Shown: one piece after another, positions 57,511 to 64,000 of the stretch
Position numbering within the stretch: the stretch's first letter is position 1
Layout: each line of letters opens with the position of its first letter
NCBI RefSeq assembly: GCF_014836935.1
Contig: NZ_JACSPW010000007.1
Span: forward strand, 1-64,000
Direction of reading: 5' to 3'
Source of the DNA: Solibacillus merdavium
Lineage (GTDB): Bacteria; Bacillota; Bacilli; Bacillales_A; Planococcaceae
Length of the DNA stretch: 64,000 nt
The notes under the pieces: generated by a model
What the model saw: the letters and a program-made list of their open reading frames with translations, nothing else
Databases searched by the model: none
What the model was told of the DNA's origin: nothing
Translations under genes and position numbers: made by a program

Positions 57511-58200
57511 ATGGCTATTCCAGCTATCTCTTCATACGAAATGCCAAAAGAAAGTAATCTTCCGAAAAATAAAGTACTATGGGAAGCGGATTCGAACAGA
57601 TCTGTTCTATTAATTCATGACATGCAGCAATACTTTATTGATTACTACAAGCAAGATGAATCATTAATCCCTCAATTAGTCGCCAACATACAGGCAATCC
57701 GAAAAAAATGTGATGAGCTTGGCATCCCTGTTGTATATACAGCGCAATCGGGTAATCAAAAAGCTGAGGACCGGGCGTTGCTGACTGATTTCTGGGGACC
57801 AGGACTTAAAGATGATCCGAACATTACAAAAGTAATTGATGAATTGGCACCAGGATCAGACGATATCGTGTTGAAAAAGTGGCGCTACAGTGCATTTAAG
57901 AAAACAAATTTATTGGAAATCATGCACGAACAAGGACGTGATCAGTTAATCATCTGTGGCGTTTATGCTCATATTGGTTGCCTCATGACAGCTGGAGAGG
58001 CTTTCATGACGGACATACAGCCATTTTTCATTGCAGATGCGGTCGCTGATTTCACAATAGAGGAGCATGAAATGGCAATTAAATACGTAGCACAACGCTG
58101 TGGCGCGGTCTTTTCTACAAAGCAGATTATTGACCAGCTAAACAGTGAACCGTCTTCCGTAGAGGAGCTAGTACAAGTAACAAGCAACCCTGCTTGGTAA
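57511..58200 (+). CDS. dhbB: isochorismatase without aryl-carrier domain
   Basis: 229 residues, whereas DhbB/EntB proteins are about 285-312 because of a C-terminal aryl-carrier domain. The isochorismatase domain is intact: LLIHDMQQYFIDYY, KKWRYSAFKKTNLLE and CGVYAHIGCLMTAGEAFMTD, hydrolysing isochorismate to 2,3-dihydro-DHB and pyruvate. No LGGxS carrier motif is present; the sequence ends SSVEELVQVTSNPAW, so the carrier must be supplied elsewhere. AAAGGAGTGATTCG precedes the ATG, 40 bases after dhbC. A terminator follows at 58232. Confidence 0.85.
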   Translation: MAIPAISSYEMPKESNLPKNKVLWEADSNRSVLLIHDMQQYFIDYYKQDESLIPQLVANIQAIRKKCDELGIPVVYTAQSGNQKAEDRALLTDFWGPGLKDDPNITKVIDELAPGSDDIVLKKWRYSAFKKTNLLEIMHEQGRDQLIICGVYAHIGCLMTAGEAFMTDIQPFFIADAVADFTIEEHEMAIKYVAQRCGAVFSTKQIIDQLNSEPSSVEELVQVTSNPAW

Positions 58201-58231
58201 GCCGAAACGAAGTGAAAAGTTTAATTTAAAT

Positions 58232-58275
58232 AGCCAGGTAGTGAAAAACAATTTGTTTTTTGCTGCCTGGTTTTT
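58232..58275 (+). terminator. terminator of dhbACB
   Basis: CCAGGTAG with inner AAAAACA pairs with TGTTTTTTGCTGCCTGG, then TTTTTG. It separates the siderophore precursor operon from the P450 gene. Confidence 0.7.
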
Positions 58276-58374
58276 GATTTTTATTGGCGGTATTAATCAG
58301 AGGTAAGTTTTTTAAAAGAATAAACAGGGAATTGGTTACCAACAATGTTATTTATATAAAAAGGAGTGAATAAT

Positions 58375-59625
58375 ATGTCAAATTCAGTACCAAAGGAAGA
58401 AGGACTTGACCACAGCTTAAATCTTCTGAGGGAAGGCTATTTGTATATATTGAATAGACGTCAAAGTTTCCATTCAGACGTTTTTGAAACGAGGTTACTT
58501 GGAAAAAAAGCGATCTGTATGGGCGGAAAAGAAGCCGCAGATATTTTTTATGACAACAGCAAATTCAAAAGGCAAGGTGTTGCACCAAACCGTGTTGCGG
58601 AAACATTGTTTGGCAAAAATGGTGTGCAGTCACTAGACGGAGATGCCCATAAACATCGTAAAGAAATGTTTATGTCGATTATGACACCGAAACGACTTGA
58701 AAAATTGAATGAAATTGTAGCTAAAGAGTGGGAAATGGCTTTATATAAGTGGCAGCGGATGGACGAAATCGAACTTTATGAAGAAACTCTGGAAATCATG
58801 TGCCGTACCGCCTGTGAGTGGGCCGGTGTGCCAGTAGAAGAAAAGGACATGAAAAAACTGGCGCACGATTTAAGGGCAATGTTCGAATCAGCAACAGCTA
58901 TTGGACCAGCGCATTGGGCAGGGAGACATGCACGAAATCAAGTAGAAAAGTGGATGGGTAATATTATCGATGAAGTGCGTGGTGGCAAACTGAATCCAGA
59001 AGAAGGTACGGCATTGTATACATTTGCGTGGCACCATGATTTGGAAGGCAACCTTCTCGATACGAAAATCGCTTCTGTTGAAGTAATCAATATATTAAGA
59101 CCAATTGTAGCGATTTCAGTCTATATTAACTTTTCTACATTAGCCGTCCACCATTACCCGGAAGAGCGCGAAAAACTTAAATCCGGCGATAGAAAGATTG
59201 CGCAGATGTTTGTTCAGGAAGTGCGACGTTTTTATCCATTCTTCCCATTTGCCGCTGCAGAAGTAAAAGAAGATTTTACTTGGAAAGATTATACGTTTGA
59301 AAAAGGTACTTTAACCTTGCTTGATCTGTATGGTACGAATCATGATATTAATATTTGGGGAAATCCTGAAGTGTTTCAACCGAGCCGTTTTGAGAACTGG
59401 GATGGCAGTCCTTTCAGCTTTATTCCACAAGGTGGCGGTGATTACTATCTAGGCCATCGCTGTGCAGGTGAGTGGGTAACGATAGAAATTATGAAAGTGA
59501 GTCTCGACTTTTTGGTCAACAAAATGACATACGATATTCCGGAGCAGGATTTAAGCTACAGCAAAGTAAGCATTCCAAGTCTCCCTAAAAGTAACTTCAT
59601 TATGAAAAATGTCCAGCGACTGTAA
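58375..59625 (+). CDS. CYP152-type fatty-acid peroxygenase P450
   Basis: 416 residues, the length of Bacillus P450-BSbeta (CypC). The heme-thiolate loop is [17 protein letters not shown], and [13 protein letters not shown] carries the conserved Arg-Pro of the I-helix that in CYP152 replaces the acid-alcohol pair and binds the substrate carboxylate. Such enzymes use H2O2 to hydroxylate fatty acids at the alpha or beta carbon. ATG 58375, eight bases after AAAGGAG. A short palindrome (TTGGTTACCAA, 58332-58342) lies upstream. Nestled between the two halves of the siderophore locus, it may modify a lipid part of the product; that is inference. Confidence 0.88.
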   Translation: MSNSVPKEEGLDHSLNLLREGYLYILNRRQSFHSDVFETRLLGKKAICMGGKEAADIFYDNSKFKRQGVAPNRVAETLFGKNGVQSLDGDAHKHRKEMFMSIMTPKRLEKLNEIVAKEWEMALYKWQRMDEIELYEETLEIMCRTACEWAGVPVEEKDMKKLAHDLRAMFESATAIGPAHWAGRHARNQVEKWMGNIIDEVRGGKLNPEEGTALYTFAWHHDLEGNLLDTKIASVEVINILRPIVAISVYINFSTLAVHHYPEEREKLKSGDRKIAQMFVQEVRRFYPFFPFAAAEVKEDFTWKDYTFEKGTLTLLDLYGTNHDINIWGNPEVFQPSRFENWDGSPFSFIPQGGGDYYLGHRCAGEWVTIEIMKVSLDFLVNKMTYDIPEQDLSYSKVSIPSLPKSNFIMKNVQRL

Positions 59626-59639
59626 AATGAATAGGAAAA

Positions 59640-59673
59640 GCCTGCAACCGGTTCTAAATGGTTACAGGCTTCT
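59640..59673. terminator. bidirectional terminator between P450 and sfp-type gene
   Basis: AAGCCTGCAACC pairs with GGTTACAGGCTT (one mismatch), with A's on the left and TCTTTAA on the right. Confidence 0.7.
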
Positions 59674-59684
59674 TTAATGAAAAT

Positions 59685-60338
59685 CTAGACACTATTAAAA
59701 AATGCTCCAATTTGTTCCCACTCATACCGGGTAACTGCTTCTAAGGAATCCTCGATACATACCGTAGCACTGTACTTAGGAGCAATAACAAAAGAAACAG
59801 CAAGGGCCTTTTCGATTCTATCAGGAAGGTGGATTGTCCCATCTTGATGAATGGTTACTTCTGTCAAACAACTTTGCAGACCAAAGCCTTTGTACTTCCC
59901 GTAACTTTCCTTTGCAGTCCACAGCGAATAGAATGCTTCCTGTTCATGAAGCGGATAAAGCTGCTTTTCCTCATCACTCCATAAAGATTGAAAGAGCGAG
60001 AAATCTCTTTTTACGTGTTGTTCAATATCTATGCCGACCGGAAATTTACTAATGGCACAGGCTACATAATTCCCGGAATGGGTAATATTGAATTGAAGGT
60101 TTTGTTCTATTTGGTACTTATCGTTTGAATCTTTGGAAAAGCAAACATCCGACAATTCCTTTTTGAAAGTCGTCACCAATACCATTTTCGTCAGCAAATG
60201 GGCACAAACTGTTCTCAACTGATCTTCCACTTTCCTCATTCGCTCAACACGCTGAACCACTTCCGCTTCTAAAAAAGGTAGATAATGTTGCCATTCTGCA
60301 GGCATATCTCCGATTTTACAATAGGCAACTGTAGTCAT
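59685..60338 (-). CDS. sfp: Sfp-type 4'-phosphopantetheinyl transferase
   Basis: 217 residues. The FAVGIDIE-type motif is FPVGIDIEQHVK and the catalytic/Mg2+ motif SLWTAKESYGKYKGFGLQ (WxxKEx) is intact, matching the Sfp/EntD family that attaches phosphopantetheine to the carrier domains of NRPSs. It lies last in the minus-strand siderophore operon, overlapping the MFS gene by four bases. It should activate the NRPS upstream and any aryl-carrier protein. A terminator follows at 59640. Confidence 0.88.
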   Translation of the reverse strand: MTTVAYCKIGDMPAEWQHYLPFLEAEVVQRVERMRKVEDQLRTVCAHLLTKMVLVTTFKKELSDVCFSKDSNDKYQIEQNLQFNITHSGNYVACAISKFPVGIDIEQHVKRDFSLFQSLWSDEEKQLYPLHEQEAFYSLWTAKESYGKYKGFGLQSCLTEVTIHQDGTIHLPDRIEKALAVSFVIAPKYSATVCIEDSLEAVTRYEWEQIGAFFNSV

Positions 60339-61702
60339 GCTTTCTCACCTTTTAGAATGGTTTCCTGTTCTTTGGCAAATAAAGAACAGCCTAGACCTGC
60401 CAAAAGCAGTCCAACCGTAGCAATAAGTGCATATTGATAAGAAAGCATTTCTGAAAAGTAACGACCAGTCACTGTTAATGTAGTCGCGACAAGCGCAATT
60501 CCTGCAGCCGCGCCAACTCGATTGAGCATATTGTACAGTGTTGTTGCTTTACTCATTTGGCTTTTCGCTACATGATGAAAGGCAGAGATTTGAGAGCCGA
60601 TTACGCTATGACCTAAACATATACCCATTGCGAACATCAAGCCGCGCAATAGCCAAGGGTTTGCAGAAGGACCAATGATGGCGATGCAGCAAAAAATAAT
60701 AACAGTCCCGATCAGACCAAGACGTACTGTGAAAAGCATGCCAAAACGTTTAGCCGTTCCAGGCAGTAATTTTGATGCCACCATCAATCCGAGTGCTTCG
60801 GTAAACGTAATTAGGGAGCTTTCTAACGGTGAAGCCGAGTAAGTATATTGATACATAAGAGGGAACAGGTAAAGCATTCCCATTAAGGCACCCATAGAAC
60901 ACATCGCAACAAGACTTGAAGAACGAAACTGTGGCTCTTCATAAAGACGTACATCTAGAAGAGGTTCCTTTATTTGTTGTTCATATACATAAAAGCGTCT
61001 TAATAAAAATACACCGATGACCGCGCTTATTACGACAGCTAAAGAAATACCTTGAGAAGCAATGAGACTAAGTGTCAGCATTAACATTGGCAAACCGATT
61101 GCAATGAGCACATAGCCCTTCGTATCAAATGGTGCTTTAAATAGCTCGAACTCGTTGACGGCATAAAGCCCGATCAGTACGATTATGAGGCCAAACGGAA
61201 TATTAATGAAAAACGCCCAGTTCCATGATAAATATTCGGAAAACAGTCCTCCCACAAGGGGGCCAATCGCCGGTGCAAAAGCGATTGGCAATACTAATGA
61301 ACGGGACAGGTTTTGTCTTTCAGGTGGAGAAAATGTCCGAAATAGCAAGGTCATGCTCACAGGTGTAATAATACCCCCTGCCAGTCCTTGCAGAACCCGT
61401 GCCAGAATAAGTGCCTCCAAGCTGTCCGCCAACCCGCATAGTAGAGAAGCAAATGTAAACATACTGACAGAAAGCAGGTACATTTTTTTTACGCCGAAAC
61501 GATTGCTTAAATAGCCGGCAGCAGGCAACGCAACAGCAATGCTGACAAGGTAACCGATATTAATGGCGTTTGTCGCACCTGGAGCTACACCAAATTCATT
61601 GGCAATTGTGGGAAGTAGCACGTTGACGATTGTTCCATCAATGGAAACCATGAACATCGCCACTACATAGAGAACGATAATAATTGCGCGTTGGGCTTTC
61701 AT
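60335..61702 (-). CDS. MFS exporter (DHA2-like), probable siderophore efflux pump
   Basis: 455 residues with 12-14 spans. LSNRFGVKKMYLLSVS (motif A) and ARVLQGLAGGIITPVSMTLL with NWAFFINIPFGLIIV mark it as a major-facilitator drug:H+ antiporter. Its place between MbtH and Sfp genes in the NRPS operon, with ATGA overlaps at both ends, argues that it exports the siderophore (as Bacillus YmfD does for bacillibactin). Substrate by inference. Confidence 0.85.
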   Translation of the reverse strand: MKAQRAIIIVLYVVAMFMVSIDGTIVNVLLPTIANEFGVAPGATNAINIGYLVSIAVALPAAGYLSNRFGVKKMYLLSVSMFTFASLLCGLADSLEALILARVLQGLAGGIITPVSMTLLFRTFSPPERQNLSRSLVLPIAFAPAIGPLVGGLFSEYLSWNWAFFINIPFGLIIVLIGLYAVNEFELFKAPFDTKGYVLIAIGLPMLMLTLSLIASQGISLAVVISAVIGVFLLRRFYVYEQQIKEPLLDVRLYEEPQFRSSSLVAMCSMGALMGMLYLFPLMYQYTYSASPLESSLITFTEALGLMVASKLLPGTAKRFGMLFTVRLGLIGTVIIFCCIAIIGPSANPWLLRGLMFAMGICLGHSVIGSQISAFHHVAKSQMSKATTLYNMLNRVGAAAGIALVATTLTVTGRYFSEMLSYQYALIATVGLLLAGLGCSLFAKEQETILKGEKA

Positions 61703-61905
61703 CCTAAAAGACTCCGCAGACTTTTAGGTCTCATATCCACCCATGTTTCTTCTATATATAGTTGACACGATGCTTTTATAGCTGGTCCGAAAGCAATCTC
61801 CCATCCAGCAGGGGCAGGAATCGCTGCTGGCCATAAGGAATATTGTTCTTCCGCATTTCGCAAAACATAGTATTCACGATCAGCTTGTTCAAAAGGGTTA
61901 GACAT
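61699..61905 (-). CDS. MbtH-like NRPS accessory protein
   Basis: 68 residues with the hallmark pattern: YVLRNAEEQYSLWPAAIPAP then GWEIAFGPAIKASCQLYI and EETWVDMRPKSL (NxExQxSLWP, P-GW and W-DxRP). It binds NRPS adenylation domains and supports their folding and activity. It overlaps the NRPS gene by eight bases and the MFS gene by four. Confidence 0.93.
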   Translation of the reverse strand: MSNPFEQADREYYVLRNAEEQYSLWPAAIPAPAGWEIAFGPAIKASCQLYIEETWVDMRPKSLRSLLG

Positions 61906-64000
61906 ACATTTTTTTCTCCTTTACTAAGTGGTTGATTAAAGTTTGACCGATTTCATTTAATGGGATGGATTGACACATATCTTTATGGCGACAGGCAATA
62001 TCAATCTGTGTTAGCTCTCCCTTGATATATGGTTTCCATGACGCTACATCAACATCAGGTATCCAATCTGGTACGAGTGTAGATTTATAAAATAAAAGGT
62101 CTCCATTATAAATTTGAGGCTTATGTTTTTTCAATAAGTTAATCGAGTTTTTATAAACTTCTTTTAAGCGTAAAATCGTCGTTTCATCCAATGTAGCAAT
62201 TGCACTTCCTTCAGCTTTCAATGCGTCTATCACATATTCCTGAGTAACCTCATCTTCCATGTCAGGTTCAAAGCCGGCTAGGGCAAGCAGCGCAACAAGA
62301 GCCTCCTGTTCCTCGGTCAATTCAACTGGAGGAACGAATGTAAACGGATAAGCATCCAAAATGCAAAGAAGCGATACAGATTCTCCTTGTCGTTCCAGTT
62401 GTACAGCCATTTCCTGAACGACATTTCCGCCAAGTGACCAGCCGAGCAAACGATAAGGTCCTGTTGGTTGAATTTCCTTAATTGCCTCAATATAGCTCAT
62501 TGCCATTTCAGTCAACGAGTGAGGGAATTCGCAGTCTTCCGCAATACCTTGCGCTTGAATGCCGTAAAGGGCAAATTCAGCAGGCAGATTTTTTAATAGT
62601 CCGGCATAGCACCAACTCAATCCGCCGGCAGGATGAATGGCAAAGATCGGCTGTTCCCCAGCACGCAGCGGCAGAACAACGTTTAAAGCTTGAGAATCCT
62701 TTCCATTTTGCAGAGCATGGGCCAGTCCGGATACGGTAGGTGCTTCAAATAGATGTCCGATTGCGAGCTCTTTACCGAAAGCCTCGCGAATGCGTCCAAT
62801 AAGCTGAACGGCTAATAACGAGTGGCCGCCAAGTTCAAAGAAGCTGTCGTCTGTTCCAACCTGTGGAAGATTCAGTACTTCACAGAATAGTTCACAGAGC
62901 AAAGTTTCCTGTGGTGTTTTTGGTAAAACAAGCTCCTGCAATGTGATGACTGGTGCAGGAAGCTGCTTCGTATCGAGCTTTCCGTTCGCTGTTAGTGGCA
63001 TCTGCTCCAAGCAAGTGTAGCTAGTCGGGACCATATAGGCTGGTAACGACAAGGAAGCGAAATCCTTTAGCATTTGTTCGGTTACAGCACTGCCTTGCTC
63101 CGGAATATAGTAGGCAGCCAAGCGTACATCTTCTTTTCGATCTTCTCTAGCGATGACAGCTACTTGTGCAATTTGCGAATGTTTCAGAAGAACTTGTTCG
63201 ATTTCACCAAGTTCGATACGGAATCCACGTATTTTCACTTGATGATCGATACGTCCGATATAATCCAACTCGCCGTTTTTCGTCCATCGAGCTAAATCAC
63301 CAGTACGGTACATACGACTTCCCGGAGTGCCATAAGGGTTGGCGATAAAACGTTCAGCAGTAAGGGATGCCTGATTTAAATAACCTTGTGCCAAACCTTC
63401 TCCTGTGACATACATTTCACCAACAACACCAGGCGGAACAGGCTTTAACTGCTCATCAAGAACATAAATATTCAAATCGGGAATCGCCGTACCAATCAAG
63501 CTATTCGCCTGTGACTGGCTAAGCTCTTCGTTTAAACTCAAGTAGCTGACATGTACGGTTGTCTCCGTGATGCCATACATATTCACAAGGGTAGGGGCAT
63601 CTTCCGGATGTCGGTCATACCATTCCTGTAAACGAGTGAGATTAAGTGTCTCACCACCAAAAACAATGTAACGAAGCGCCAGTTTTTCGGATAATTCGGG
63701 CTGTTCTTTATCCACCGTCATTAGCTGATAGAAAGCGGATGGTGTTTGGTTCAGCACCGTAATTTTCTTCTCGGCAAGCAATTCCAAAAAGTCGATTGGC
63801 GAGCGGCTTACGTTGTATGGAATGACGACAAGCTCGCCACCGTATAACAGGGCGCCCCAAATTTCCCATACCGAAAAGTCAAATGCATAGGAATGGAAGA
63901 GTGACCAGCGATCTTCTTCATTGAAGTGGAACCATTCATTTGTTGCATCAAGTAAGCGGATGACATTTTGGTTAAGAATCACCACACCCTTTGGTCGGCC
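61898..64000 (-). CDS. dhbF: NRPS terminal module (A-T-TE), partial, threonine specific
   Basis: The visible 700 residues begin inside core motif A3 (GRPKGVV) at the window edge, so the gene continues to the right. Order: adenylation domain (A4 FDFSVWEIW, A5 NMYGITETT, A7 YRTGDLARW, A8 RIDHQVKIRGFRIELGEIE, A10 NGKLD), carrier domain with ELGGHSLLAVQLI, and a type I thioesterase (IHPAGGLS, active-site GWSLGGNV). Residues at the ten specificity positions read D-F-W-N-V-G-M-V-H-K, which differs from the threonine code DFWNIGMVHK at one position. That agrees with the last module of DhbF, which ends bacillibactin by lactonising three DHB-Gly-Thr units. Function by analogy. Confidence 0.9.
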   Translation of the reverse strand, partial: GRPKGVVILNQNVIRLLDATNEWFHFNEEDRWSLFHSYAFDFSVWEIWGALLYGGELVVIPYNVSRSPIDFLELLAEKKITVLNQTPSAFYQLMTVDKEQPELSEKLALRYIVFGGETLNLTRLQEWYDRHPEDAPTLVNMYGITETTVHVSYLSLNEELSQSQANSLIGTAIPDLNIYVLDEQLKPVPPGVVGEMYVTGEGLAQGYLNQASLTAERFIANPYGTPGSRMYRTGDLARWTKNGELDYIGRIDHQVKIRGFRIELGEIEQVLLKHSQIAQVAVIAREDRKEDVRLAAYYIPEQGSAVTEQMLKDFASLSLPAYMVPTSYTCLEQMPLTANGKLDTKQLPAPVITLQELVLPKTPQETLLCELFCEVLNLPQVGTDDSFFELGGHSLLAVQLIGRIREAFGKELAIGHLFEAPTVSGLAHALQNGKDSQALNVVLPLRAGEQPIFAIHPAGGLSWCYAGLLKNLPAEFALYGIQAQGIAEDCEFPHSLTEMAMSYIEAIKEIQPTGPYRLLGWSLGGNVVQEMAVQLERQGESVSLLCILDAYPFTFVPPVELTEEQEALVALLALAGFEPDMEDEVTQEYVIDALKAEGSAIATLDETTILRLKEVYKNSINLLKKHKPQIYNGDLLFYKSTLVPDWIPDVDVASWKPYIKGELTQIDIACRHKDMCQSIPLNEIGQTLINHLVKEKKMYV

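Noticed and set aside
57511-58200. Stand-alone aryl-carrier protein hidden behind the isochorismatase
   Set aside because: The 170 bases after its stop hold a terminator and no LGGxS-type frame.
1-64000. tRNA, rRNA, riboswitches or T-boxes
   Set aside because: No cloverleaf, rRNA-like or known leader consensus was recognised by eye; short structured RNAs could still have been missed without a covariance search.

Overview
The window looks like a chromosomal segment of a low-GC Gram-positive of the order Bacillales, most probably a Planococcaceae genus close to Solibacillus or Lysinibacillus. The grounds are strong AGGAGG-type ribosome binding sites, frequent TTG and GTG starts, an AT-rich composition, a YrzI-type small protein, SigB-like promoters, a TnrA-type MerR regulator and a bacillibactin-type siderophore locus. 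The genus is inference: no rRNA or tRNA gene is present to anchor it.

Layout. 1-19 kb is a patchwork of small, mostly monocistronic genes: lipoproteins, small membrane proteins, two NUDIX hydrolases, two HAD phosphatases, an LD-carboxypeptidase-like S66 protein, a phospholipase D-like protein, stress proteins (YtxH, GlsB/YeaQ) with matching SigB-like promoters, an aminoglycoside-phosphotransferase-fold kinase, a GNAT acetyltransferase, a soluble PAS chemotaxis-type protein and a wrecked GGDEF gene. 19-26.8 kb is a coherent nitrogen-scavenging block: a TnrA/GlnR-like regulator diverges from a SsuABC/ThiXYZ-type ABC transporter, an N-carbamoylsarcosine-amidase-like hydrolase, an IclR regulator, an MFS transporter and a dihydropyrimidinase/hydantoinase. 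Two perfect TGTNA-N7-TNACA boxes lie between the divergent units. 30-39.7 kb is a tricarboxylate block: LysR, CitMHS transporter, AbrB-type membrane protein, TcuA-like tricarballylate dehydrogenase, then a CitA/CitB-type two-component system and a second CitMHS transporter. 39.8-50 kb is again mixed: a decayed UvrA-like gene, an ABC exporter pair, orphan lipoproteins, a NERD/zinc-ribbon protein, a secreted endonuclease I, a CC/Se-motif protein, PH and HEAT proteins. 50-54 kb carries an SDR, and glycerate kinase coupled to a DASS transporter. 55.4-64 kb is a catecholate siderophore locus: a Fur box and dhbA-dhbC-dhbB on the plus strand, a CYP152-type P450, and an opposing, overlapping-gene operon of NRPS (threonine module plus thioesterase), MbtH, MFS exporter and Sfp-type phosphopantetheinyl transferase. 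The NRPS runs off the right edge.

How genes work together. The TnrA-like protein probably ties uptake and ring-opening/hydrolysis of a cyclic amide or ureide to nitrogen limitation. The tricarboxylate block pairs sensing, import and oxidation of citrate or tricarballylate. The siderophore locus makes 2,3-dihydroxybenzoate and a threonine-terminated NRPS product, but no dhbE is visible and the isochorismatase lacks the usual aryl-carrier domain.

Repeat content is the most unusual feature. There are two intergenic arrays of nine ~21-bp units starting TTCTAATA; a ~193-bp element made of four imperfect palindromes, present in four full copies plus a partial one; a dispersed CAATCGGGCGC terminator-like repeat; and one GC-rich element with terminal inverted repeats. 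All functional statements come from reading motifs by eye; no database search was run.
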